A stretch of DNA of 64,000 bases from positions 37,002,201 through 37,066,200 of the forward strand of contig CM034548.1 of the NCBI GenBank assembly GCA_020055645.1. The letters are read 5' to 3'. Below, piece by piece: positions 11,601 through 24,060 of this stretch. Every line of letters starts with the position of its first letter. The first letter of the stretch is position 1. This DNA is from Tomocerus qinae (Eukaryota > Arthropoda > Collembola > Entomobryomorpha > Tomoceridae). The translations under genes and the position numbers were made by a program. The notes below the pieces were generated by a model. The model ran no database searches, was not told where the DNA came from, and was given only the letters and a program-made list of their open reading frames with translations.

Positions 11601-14600
11601 TTAAGTATAGAAAATAATACCTCGCGCTTGATATAATATATTTGGTTCAATCAATTTTAGTTTCATTTCCTACTTTATGTACAGAACATAGGCATCACAA
11701 TGTATAGGTACATGCATAGAGAGAGTGCGAATCTACAACCCTGTGCTGCATTCCCAGCATTTGATACAATGTGATCTCAATCCTAATTATCATAAGCATT
11801 TGTACCTAATACCATCTAATACTAACGGTAAACAGGGAATTCTACACGTGTGATTTGATCTTTGTACACAATGCTTATGCAGAGTACCTACAAGTTCATC
11901 GTTCATCGTAAAATTGTGGGCCACGGATGTATGCACTAGTGCAGTGGAGATTGCACTCGATAAAAGGAGATAGCGAATGCCTGATATTATACGAACCTCA
12001 ATTGGTACTTATAGTAGTACCTATAGTAAAAACATATCAGCACTACATAGTGTCAATATATTTTTCTGACTGCAGAGATGGGAACAGCCAAATTGTCCAC
12101 TAATGCTACATTACATACTCCAGAATATATTATAGAGACTTTTCCAAGAATTTTGCTTTCATATAGAAATGCTTAGTACTAAGTAATATAAAAATATATT
12201 TACGACATCGTTTCTTAGTAGATGGAATTGAATTGTGCATAATGAAATTCGAGAAAGTGCAAATTCTTATATTTTACAGCTTGGAAAATCCTTTTGTCAC
12301 ATCAGTGTTAAAAAATAAATTCAATCCCAACCCTACACGAGTCCTACGAGTTTGCAAGTATTGAGTACGTAAAAGTCTACTAGTAAGTACCGTTATAATT
12401 TGAATTCTAAGGTTATGTCGAGTGAGTTGTAAAATCTGCAGAATACTATGATGTAGTACCTACTATAACTCAAAATGTGTATTATGCCTAAGTGCATATG
12501 TCCATCTAATCTGTATTATTCTATGCATATACTTAAGTGTCATCCACTATTAACGTATAGTACTTGTTTAGAATCGATTAACGTGTTGCATTAAAGATGA
12601 TAGCATTATTTTTCACATTCAAAGTATCTTGTTAAGTATGCATCGCTCCATGTTATTAAGTACTATCACTTTCATAACTGAAAGGCAAATGCTGTTTCTT
12701 AATGTGCATTTGTGCATGAGATGGTCAAAGCTGAGCAGATACTTGACTTGATAAATATGAACAACTTCAATCTGTGCTAAATAATAGTCTCTCTAGTGCT
12801 TATTGCATACTTTCGATAACAATTACACGCTATTACAAACATTATAATAATATGCATAGCAAGTTCAAATGCATTTTAGGTAGAGCTGGCTCTTGTATAC
12901 TAAGACATTGAGTTCCGAGAATAAATATTTTCCAATACAAAGAAAACTTACATCAGTTAATTACGTCGTAGATGGCCACAAGAATCGTTGCTCTATTGAT
13001 GCGCTCTAATATATTCTATACAGCAACTTTCTATTCTTATTTTATTCTACTATAGAGCTATACAGAAATTCGCAAACTTTGTCAAGTGACTCTTGTCCAT
13101 GACTAAGTATATTATTTACTACGCAAAATGAGGCATGCATGTTTTTCCACACGTATTTCCGTAAGGTAAAACCAAGGAATGAAAAAAATGATGGATGATT
13201 ACCACAATCCCCCACCTCAATTTCATAGCATAAGTTTATACTTTATCTTCTGCGTTAAAAGTCGGATTGGAACAAGTTTAGATGCACTGCAAATATTAAA
13301 TCTGTCGTCGGAATTTTTTGCGTATTTGGAAAAGTAGTGAAAATTTCATCTTTTTTGGTGCCATTCAAGCCACAAGTTACTTCTACATAAATGCTTGCAA
13401 TCTCTTCAACAATATATGCTTATTATCCCACATTTTTAAATAATTCTTTTGATTTTAAATATCGGCCATGTACCAAGGTTGACATAATGTGTAAATTTTA
13501 AGTTTTGGCAAATTTTAATAGATAAATGACGAAGATAATACGAGATTTTTTAAAAATGATGCAGTATTTAAACCATGTAATATTACATTTACAATACATC
13601 CAGTATCTTGTAATTTGCGCAGATTGGGTACTGTATCAATTGCCGCAGACATCAGTTTGCTATAGATGAGTCAGTAGGAGGAAACATGGAAACCGCTGAA
13701 TTAACACTGATTTTTAATGGGGTCAGTCAGAAATAACAATGCTTATCCTCTATACTTCTGGCGAATATAAAGCCCCACTCGTATGTGAAAAATTAAATTA
13801 GACAGGTCTAATGGGAAAACATTAATGAGAATTATGACACTGTCGATATTTCACAATGATATTCAGGCTGGGCATCCCACTAAATTCCTCAAACATATAA
13901 TTTTAGTTATCTGGAAATTGACTTAAGTATAATTATTAGTTACTATTGTATTAATAATGCCGTAGAGCCATAAGGATAATCCTATATAAATTGTGTTTGT
14001 AATTAATAACTGCTAACTAAATACTATACAAACAATACGACGTACATATTTGTCGGATTCAAGTAGAGACATTCCTACATAGCAAAACTAATCCATAATT
14101 AATGCTCTTATCTGCATATGAAATCATTATTCCTAGCTGCTAACCCTGAACTCGCCGAACATTAATATCTGAGTTCAATCGCATGAGCAATCTATAATAT
14201 CCTCCACCCATTACTGTTACAGTAAATATTTAGTTTAGGAAAAAACTTGGTGGGCTTGCAAATAATAGATACACTTTATTGAATAAAAATGGGATAACCT
14301 GTGATGGATATAATATTTATGTCAAATACGTGAATGCACATCAGATTATAAAGTAGTACCCAGTCATCTAACTGAAACAATCACTATTTGAAACTGAACT
14401 AAATCTACTCTTATTTGTCAATGAATTTACCTGTAAGTGTATGTCTACAAAAGTTTTCCGAACGAATATGCTAACAAAAATGAATTTCAATGAATTTAGG
14501 AGTTGAGCAAATAATGAAATTGGAAACGTTAATTTTGGAGAAATTTGTTATACGAACGAAACATTTGCACGTACTTAGTCATATTTGTGCAAATAAATGA

Positions 14601-16411
14601 TGTACCAAAATCAGAGATAAAATATATAAGTTTTGATCATCAAAATTGCCTCCCCATTATTGTCCAACCAATCTATATATACTAAATATGAACAGTATTA
14701 TAGGTATTGGTTTATAAATTATTTGCCCTAAATAGATGCTTAAATGGGTCGTTAGTGAATCATTGCCATTTGCAGAGTTGTAAATTGCTATTCACAGACT
14801 CTTCTCCTTTCTTTAAAGGTGCTAATTTGTGAACAGATAGTATTTTGAAATTTCTATTTTTCCTAAGTAAGGCTGTTCCTTGGTTTTCGGACTCTTAAAC
14901 AGTAGATGAGATTTATAATTTGTAGGATATGTTGCTATAAAAAATAAAATGGACATAACCTTATACTTTGGAATTAAAATCTTTCTTCGGTCATATCAGG
15001 AATTTAGTGGAGTATCAATTTTTGTACAATATTATCGATGAAGTACAGATGAATGGATGAATTAACAACTTTAGCTCGTTCTCAATTAAACACCTGCTTT
15101 AGATAAGTACCAAAACTAGAAATAACCCATTTTGACTACCTTTAGCACATGTGTATAATTTGTCATGCGACATTCGAGATGCACGTCACAATGCAATGAG
15201 GAAGAGGAGCCGACCGTGAGATTATATTGTCAGTCCAAGCCCCCTAGCTGATGCTTTAGGTTTTTGATGAAGTAATTATGCAAAAAATTAATGCATTAAT
15301 ACTTAATCAAATGTGTAGTTATTTATTTGATGATTATGGATTATGTATGATACGATAACAATTAGTTTGTACTTATCAAAAGGGTTTTATATGATGCAAG
15401 CAATTAACACAATACGAAAGTGAACAGGATAAGTCAATTAGATTAGAATTAACTTTGATAAATCTGCATTTAATAATTATGTGAAATCAATTGGAAAGTT
15501 ATAAGTGGGCAAGTGCTATCATCCACTTTTAAATTATTTTTTTAATTGCAAATAACAAAAGCAAAACGTTAACTTAGGAGAATTAAAATGTTACAGAGCC
15601 CTACTCCTAGCTCAGCTAAGTTGGCAGTAAATCTGATATCACAATTTTCTAAGCTCATAATTAAATAATCGGATTGAATTTACGGAAACTGCAGAACGTC
15701 TTAAAAGGTATTTGCCATATTATGACAGATTTGTAGATATCAGTATTTGATGATATGTAACAGACTCCAATACTTAACATACACAATGTTATATTTTTAT
15801 CTTCCATATTTGGCATCCGGTTCAAACAAATACCATATCTTGGTTTTATTTCATCAATTTTTGTACCATTCAATTGTAAGACATGTATCCGCTTTAGTAG
15901 AAATTATTTTTCAACCCCTAATTCTGACGACTATGAATATGAAATATGCTATAACGATAATAAATTCATTTTAGGGTAATATAGTGGTGGCAATTTATAT
16001 TATGAGCATAATTTTATTACAAAATAGGCTCGAAAGCCTTGATTTCATTTTCCACGCACCGGTACCATAAAATAGGCAATATTACTTTTTTAATTGGAAT
16101 TAATTAGACGAATGCAGACGGATGGGGACAATTGCGGACGAATGGGGACGAATGAGGACAATACTAAGCAGAATTCATTGGAATTTATTGAAATTTATTG
16201 GAATTATTGGAAATATTTGGAATTTATGGGAACTTATAACAGTTCGCATTTTGGCCATGCAAAGAGTGGAATGAAAGAGATCTGAATCTGAATCATGATA
16301 ATGATATGTTTCATTAAAACTGGAATTAAGCTCAATTTAATCATACGGGAAGCTAGCTATATTATACTAATAGTGATAACATTGTACATACATTTTCAGC
16401 ACCTATGGCAA
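8601..16411. other. intergenic, no gene recognised
   Basis: The part next to 8600 should hold the 5' UTR and promoter of the transporter, but I see no clear core promoter motif. The rest is AT-rich, with scattered short open frames (longest 94 codons at 10082-10366) that lack domain signal or splice context. No tRNA-like cloverleaf was noticed, although one could be missed by eye. Confidence 0.6.
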
Positions 16412-18913
16412 TCATAATCCTTTTTTAATTTCAGTTTCAAGCAAATATTTTAGTTGGAAAAAAGTTGGCCGTCCAGCTTCAGATATTGTAAAACAGTTTT
16501 CTAAAATTTTCCACCTGAAATTGTGACCAAAATAATACAGAAAATGCCATCAGAGACCATTCTAATGATATTAATGAAGTCAAATTAGTTGTCAAAAAAT
16601 TATAATTAACTAAAGTTATGTTGGATGTATTATATTATAATTTTATTACATTTGTAGACTTAAATGAAAAGGTTTCTCAAGTTTTAATTTTTGAGACTTC
16701 AAATCCTCAACTAATGAAGAATTCCACCGATGTTTTGGAAATGGGACGTCTCCTAATGTAAATATCTCCCAGCATGTAACTCCGAAAGCCCAGACATCGG
16801 ATTTTTCTGAAAATTTCAAATCTTCTAGCGCTTCTATTGACATCCACCTCCATGGTTGGGGTTTCTAAATGTCAAGGAAAGTATTAATTATTTATTATTA
16901 AGTTACCGCATGCATAAGTTTTTAGATTTATTACTAACCTGTTCTAGTTCCACGCATTTTACATAAGATAAATAACTGTATAAATGCTGAGAGAGCCCAA
17001 AATCACTAATTTTGACTGTTAAATTGCCATCTAACAAAATATTTCTTGCCGCCAGGTCACCATGAATAATCTGTAAATTATATTCTTGGTCGTCAATTAT
17101 GATGATATTAGATATGCGGATATATTACATGATATTAGATATAATAAAGAAATTAAGAAAATAAAAAAGAAACGAATAAAATGAACCCTTGCAAAATAAT
17201 CTCACACTTTTTGAAGATAGATATTCCATTCCTAACGCTATTTCAAAAGAAAATCGATATAAATCCTCCCACGAACACTCAGGGGCACTTACATTTTCGT
17301 AACTCCTAAAACTGGTATTAATCATTAACAAAAAATTGACTTGACGATTCTAATTCAGAAGAGATGAATTAAATTTAGCAAGTGGCCATACCTAACTCCT
17401 AAATCACAGGACGTACTTAAACTTTCAAAAAACAGTTTGTGAGTTCTTAAGAAGTTTTCCAAGCTTCCATTGGCACAATGTTCAAGTAGAATTTTAAAAC
17501 CGTCTACAAATTCAAAACAATTTAATGTGCATTAAATAAGATGGTATTTCTACAGATCATTAAAAATCCATTTTACTATTTTCTTCAAAGAATATTCCGA
17601 CAAATTCAACTAAATGTTTATGCTTCCCAGCATGTTTCATTATTTTGATTTCCGATTCCAAAATTTTAGTACGCTCTTCAACTAAACTTGTCCGAATTTC
17701 TTTAACAGCTATCTTTCTCATTAATTCTCCTGTCATACATACCAAAATTGAAAAATTAAAATACCAAGGCAATATTACAAATTGGTTTTTAACCTATTCT
17801 GCTGTACATCCTCTTGAAAAGCACTTTAATTAGTCTTACCTTATTATATTGCTGTAATTAGAAATTATCATTTCATATATATACCTGATTTTAAAATTCC
17901 GGTAAAAACGTTTCCATATTGTCCCTTTCCTAACCAGTCATCGACTTCTGTAATTCAGCAACAAGATATATTTGTGATATATTGTCTTATAATGTTAAAA
18001 TTTTCATGAAATGTAAAAAAATAAACTGAAAACTAATTAAGTATTTACGGATTTGATTACCGTAATGAACATCTGAAGCTGTATGGGTCCAACATGTTTC
18101 CTGAAACGAAGTCTTTTTATCATGATATACGTAATCATATTTTAACAAACTCTTTCTAACTTTTTCAATCCCCTTTCTGATTTTGTTGACCATATCCCAT
18201 TCGCAAATGGAGTAAATCATTACAACTGGTGAAGATATATAAAAGTGAAAAGGGAATCGGCCTAATGGGTCAGCCATTTTTTTCTCGTGTAATTTTCTCC
18301 AGTCAAGGAAACAATATATGATGATTACTAGTAATCCTCTTGATAAAATTATGCCGAGAGGCATTAGATATAAGTAAAGCCGCAAAATCCGTGCACTATT
18401 CTATTGTTCATTAAGAGATCGCAGTTATATTCTAGTAAAAATAATGTAATGCAACTTCTCGACTAATTTTATTGGCCACTTACTTGCTTCAGACCTTGTC
18501 GAAGGAGTGTGACAATTAACATAGCACAAAATTCGATAAACGAGACGACTATCCTCAAAATTAAGGGACCTTGAAAGCGTAGTTTAAAAAATAAAAGTTG
18601 ATTTGTCAGATAAATAAACTAAAAATTCCTCAGGTAATATAATATTGTAACAGGTGGAGTTTCGTGTACAACAACATTACGTAACAAAATTATTTGTGCA
18701 TTTTACCTGGGCTGAAAATATTATCTTGTGTGTACATCCAATCTCTGTATAATGCAACGAAGCTGATCAAAGAACTAAAAAAGTCAAACTAAAACAAAAT
18801 TTTAGTTTAAAAAGCCTTTAATAATTGCATGAAAGTTCCTTAAATGTTATAATTTTCTTTACCATATGAGCTGCAAAAGAAAATAGCATGATATTTCCTC
18901 GGTGAAGACACAT
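16412..18913 (-). CDS. multi-span membrane protein with C-terminal tyrosine kinase domain, complete model
   Basis: Eleven exons, minus strand: 18863-18913 (ATG 18911-18913), 18707-18788, 18484-18569, 18061-18400, 17885-17947, 17577-17729, 17392-17503, 17206-17305, 16939-17070, 16650-16864 and 16412-16514 (stop TGA). All are GT-AG, phases match, and the sum is 1437 bp, 478 aa. An in-frame stop lies 18 nt before the ATG. Residues 1-140 are strongly hydrophobic with about four membrane segments (8-31, 46-67, 78-105, 122-139) and no visible ectodomain. Kinase features: Gly loop GKGQYG 193-198, VAIK-type Lys217, likely helix-C Glu234, catalytic loop HGDLAARN 332-339 (Gly replaces Arg of HRD), DFG 352-354, WRWMSIEA 378-385 (SIE in place of APE), SDVWAFG 395-401, RPTF 460-463. 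The activation loop has four Tyr. The kinase resembles invertebrate receptor tyrosine kinases; the HGDLAARN and WRWM motifs point to tyrosine specificity. It is predicted catalytically competent. The N-terminus and start are less certain than the kinase. Confidence 0.82.
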
Positions 18914-21900
18914 CGTAACTAAGCTGTACTAATTATCAATCAAAGAAAAATAGCTTTGTGCTAAAAAGTTAAAAAAGGCCGTAACAGACAGCTCTCTCGA
19001 CTAAAGGGCGACAGTGTTTCGTGTTAATTTAAGTCTCTGCAACTGCTTCGTTTATCACATATTTTTTTTTATTTTTTCGGACGTTTTGATACAGTAGGAA
19101 AATTAATTTATTGTATTTTACCATAGAAACGCTAATTCATTGCATGCACATTGAATACAGACACTTAATTTGTTTGCACCAATATAAACACAAATTTCTT
19201 TGGCCAGTTACTATAAAACAATAATTTGTTGCCAATCACTTTTTTAGGTCACAAACCTAAAAAAAGAAAATGATCAATTTTATTTGAGATATGAAAATCA
19301 TAACCCTTATGACTACAGAAAAAATATTTTTTTAAAGCTTAATGCTATACACAAATCAACTTGGGACAAAATTGGATTCGCCCCTGGTAAGTGGTAAAGG
19401 GAAAAATAATGCAAAAGCTCAATATCTAGGAAACTTCAAAACCAATTTGCATGAAACTATAGGTATTTATGAACTCACCGATCTTTGTACCTCGGAGTCT
19501 GTTTTAAATTTTGTCAAAATTCTCATTTTGCACGCTTAAAAATTAAAATTTTTCGTAAAGTGCCATTTTCAGATAAGATTTTAAAAAATTTTGATGTTTT
19601 GAAGTAAAATATGACCTAATTCTTAGTGTGGGAAATGGTAATTGATGGTTTTAAACCTTCAAAACTGGCTAGAATCGCACAGGTATTTTAACTTCATTTG
19701 CATTTGTCCCATTCTAAAGTTATTTTGAAAATTACTGGTTCTTCTTGGAAAAAGTGACAATAGTACTGGCTCCATGGAAAGTGTTACATGTTCTGAAAAA
19801 AACATAAACTTAAATTTAGCGACATTTAGTTTTTAAAAAATCTAAGCAAAATTATTGTAGTGAGTTTTTGAAATTCCTTGCTAAAATCTACTCCACCGTT
19901 GTACATCTTTTGTTAAAATAGGAAAGACAAATAGAAATGTTAATTTTTGTTGACTCTAACAACGTTACTGGTAAATGTTTTTTTCTCATATTCTTTTCAA
20001 TTTTTTAAATTTATAATGTGCCAGATTTCAATTATTTTAAGCTGGGGGCCCAAAAATGTTCGATGTCCTAAACCTTGTACATTTTGCACAGCACATTACT
20101 CTGTTTGTGCACTATTTTCAGGAAATTGCAAAAACAGTGGTCTAAATTAATTCCTGGTAGTTCCTCAGTCGATACCACAAACTTTATATATAGGCACAAT
20201 CAGAAAATCTCCTTGCATATTATGGTTTTAATTCACAGTGTACTGAGTACTGTACAAGGGGGTATATAGAGAGGAACTCCAAGGGATGAATGATATCTCT
20301 CCTGAAATCCTAGAAAATAGAGATTTATTTCGTAAGATACCAATCCCACATTTTGTATCGTTTCTCCCCAACTATATTGGAGACTCTTCGCCACAAATGG
20401 TCTCAGTTTTATTAATATTTCATGAAAAACCTTTCAGGAAATTCAGTCTACATAGGTAAGTATTATAAATACATGAAATTATACATGGCAGATAGTATAG
20501 TGGTTTCCTATTGGAAGCGTAGATGATAAAGATGTACTATTATAGTACCTTAACCTGAACATCTCCCTCTCCTCATCCGGGTAGCCTACGAATTCGTATA
20601 CTTAACGTTTGTTCAAAACTTTTGTGTGCATTAAATTGACTATGCAATGCCAATACTGTATATCATGTTTAGTTTACTTGAAACAAGCAACATAAATTAT
20701 CATTATAAATATTATTGCATAGTTATCTACTGTTTACATACGTGTATTAAGTAATGCGGTTAATCATACGTACTTTTTTGTCTTTCTAAAAATATGTTTC
20801 TGAATAATTTTCCTGATGGTAAAGAGTTAGCATTAGATATTACTACATAGCTTAATTATAATAAAATACAAAGGTCTGCAAATGGAAAAGTGAACACGAT
20901 TTGCATTTCATAATGTCTCGAACAACACAAAATAATATTTCATGATGGTAATTCCGATATCCATCAGTGCATTCTAAGGAACAGAAAGACGGGGAACTTA
21001 GAATTTTAAGTTACCATGCTGAAATGTATTTATAAAAGCAGATTTAACGTTATTCTATGTATTGACATTGACACTGGATTTATTGTAATAGTTTTTCAAA
21101 ATTACATAAACTCTCAAAAATATAAAAATGAGTACAGATAATTGAAGTTTGTTAACCTGATGAATTATTGTCATTCGTTAAGTCTATATGCTCTCATTTC
21201 TTCCATGGGTATACCATCTGCTCTGAAAATCTTTTCCGATCAATACCTTCCTCTATTGCGCCCCAGTTTGTAATTTTAAATAAAATTCTATAAAGATGTC
21301 ATTAAAGCCTTATTATTTTCCAGTTTTAGGCGCGAGACGCGAGACAGCGTCTTTCTTCATCTTCAGACTCCAAAAGTCAAACCTACACCAATTTTGGGAT
21401 GGGAATTATATCTTCTTTAACATCTGTGGTCAAGGTTAGCTTAGGAAACGGCTACTCTCTATATATTTTCTGATGAATTCTGATTACCATAATCTCTTTC
21501 AAGTTACAAATAGGGCTTACTATAATAAAAAAAGTTCTCCCCAACAGAGAAGTCCTTGGAAATGTAAACGCTTTCAACACATTCATTTTGTTAATTTTCC
21601 TATGAGGTTTTTTGTGTAGGTCTACTTTCTATTTTTGTAATAACAAACAACAAAACAGACACGTAGCAATCAAACGGTTAATTCTTCCAGCATAAGATGT
21701 CATAATATTATAATGCAATCTTATGCAATACCTCAACCATTATGGAATATTCTGGTCAGGCGACCAATCTAAGTTGTAAGTCGATAATTTTTTAACTCAA
21801 TTTTTGGGACATCAATCCTTTTTAATTTACTTGGAGAGCCCAGAATCAGACTACTAATACTTTTGACTTTTCAGTCCTTAGCATTAAAAATGTTAGGAAT

Positions 21901-24060
21901 ACACCATGTCACTCAATGCATCGGAAATGTAGTTTTATTTCTCTCATAGGAGTCTTGGAAGTTCGTGGATGTCAAATTACAACTGAAAAGCATATATTTC
22001 TCCTGAAACACTGTGCTTAATAAAATAACGGAAAAGGTACTTGAGATTAAATAGGCAGCGAATGCTGGTTTTGTAAGGAGTTTTCAGTTAGTTTCTAAGC
22101 TCTGTATATTTAATTAGTTATAAAGACTTTGTTTTCGGTTTTGAAGAGGACATCAGCCATCAGCATCACATTTTCGGTCCTGATTTTGACAAATAAGTAT
22201 ATAGTTTGTTAATGTACTTTATAGTTCATATTCATATGCATCATTCTATGTTTGCATGTGATTGTGCTCTATTGTTTAAAGCCTATTGACATTAATTTCA
22301 AAACTTCCTGCATCTTAAACAAATTCGAAAATTGAATTAATTGCTGTACTTTGCAGTTTTATTTTTTTATTCAGGTTTTGCTACTTAATAACCTACAAAC
22401 TGAACAAACTATAAAGTATACCATTGCATTCAGCATTGTAGAGACTTATACAACTTATTATGACGCACACAAACAAAGTATAGATACAATAGATAGTACT
22501 AATAGTACAGACACTGACAGACAGTACAGAGGCATTCTCGTAAAATGCTTTAAAACTTGAAATAAATCATAGATATACTTTTAATTTGTTAGGGACTGAT
22601 AACTGATATATAACATAATAATTATAATTCATTAGTTTCCTACACCTAGTTATCTAGATAGTTATTAGTTATGAAGTTAGTCTATATCAGTGGTTGGTTA
22701 AACTAAACAAATGTCCCGCATCTGTATAGGAATAACACGTACAACTTACTTATACCTATACCTAGCAGTACGCAGAGAAATGTCACTTTCTTTTACGATG
22801 AAAACATGCACAATAGGTTGATGATAATTTGATGATGGTAAATCAACTATGGAAATAAAAAAGTAGTAAGGTAGCTAAATTTTCAAGATAAAAACGAACT
22901 TTTTAGACATCTAGGTTATTAGACATTGTACTTGTACTGCAATCGGTGACTGAAAGTCGGTTTATTGGTGTCCACCCAGTTTTCCGTCAACCTAGTTGTA
23001 CTACAATATTGTATTTTCTTTTCAGCTTTTCCTATGGCTTTTAAATTTACCACACTACAAGAGTGGTGGAGATGGAGCTGGAAAATATCTATCTAATTCA
23101 GCAGCACTATAGTAAAGCTGCGTAGATAAAACGGGTGTTGTCTTTATGTTAGTCATCCTTCCATAATCGTCCGGTTAAATGTACCTATCAGTAGTTGGAA
23201 ATAATAAATAATATCTATTAAAATTTTTGTACTGTTAAATTCTGAGTACATACGAGATTCTTTATAGACAAATTACAATATTGATTCTTTTAATAGTTAA
23301 TAAACCAAGCTATAATATCGTCAAATAATTTGCCTAACCAATTTTGGATATATTTGGCAAAATCGTTTTCAAATTGGTTAGCTAAACTTTTCGAATAGGT
23401 GTTTATCGTTAGAGGCTGTAGTCTTCCACCTTGAAATCCAAGAAAAGGGAGAATTTCCCCAAAATGTCAAAAACTTTTTTGAGTCTACATTTTGTTTGAC
23501 CAACACAATTTGTCTTTCGAATTTTTGTATTAAGCATGTGTATATATAATCTTATCTGTGACTCAAAATTGGTTTTGAATGATCCATTTTGTTGGAATTT
23601 TTATAATATATTTTATTACGAGTTATTCCCATGGTTTAATTTATCGAAGGCTTATACTAAATAGCGTATTATAGTTGGTGCTTTAGGGTAGTACTGGTCG
23701 TGTGGACGAGGAATACAACATACAACACACCACAAGTAACACAACCCTTACGGTGTACGGATAAGGAATTTGGCTGTTACTGTGCACTGCTAGGTTGGAT
23801 CTTTGTGCTCCTGGACAATTAGTGATTGTGCAGTCTTTCTCTTATTAGTTAAACTTTTTTGATTGGTCTGTTATAAATAATTTTTCAGGACTGAAGTGAC
23901 TCACAGACTGAACATTGCATGCAACTGACCACTACTTAGTTGCGGATTTGAAGGTTGAACTACGTAAGTCTGAAAAGGGAGAAAGAATTTTAGATTCGTC
24001 TCTATACTGAAATTTATCGTTTATTAGGCAGGTAGAACATAATAATTTATACATTGGAAG
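18914..24060. other. intergenic, no coding gene recognised
   Basis: Roughly 5.1 kb between the start of the minus-strand kinase gene and the Lis-1 start codon, so it should contain two divergent promoters. Only short unsupported open frames occur. A short exon-like piece ending just before 24061 is probably the Lis-1 5' UTR: there is an acceptor-like TTTATTAG ending at 24027, and the stretch 24028-24060 then runs into the ATG. Confidence 0.6.
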
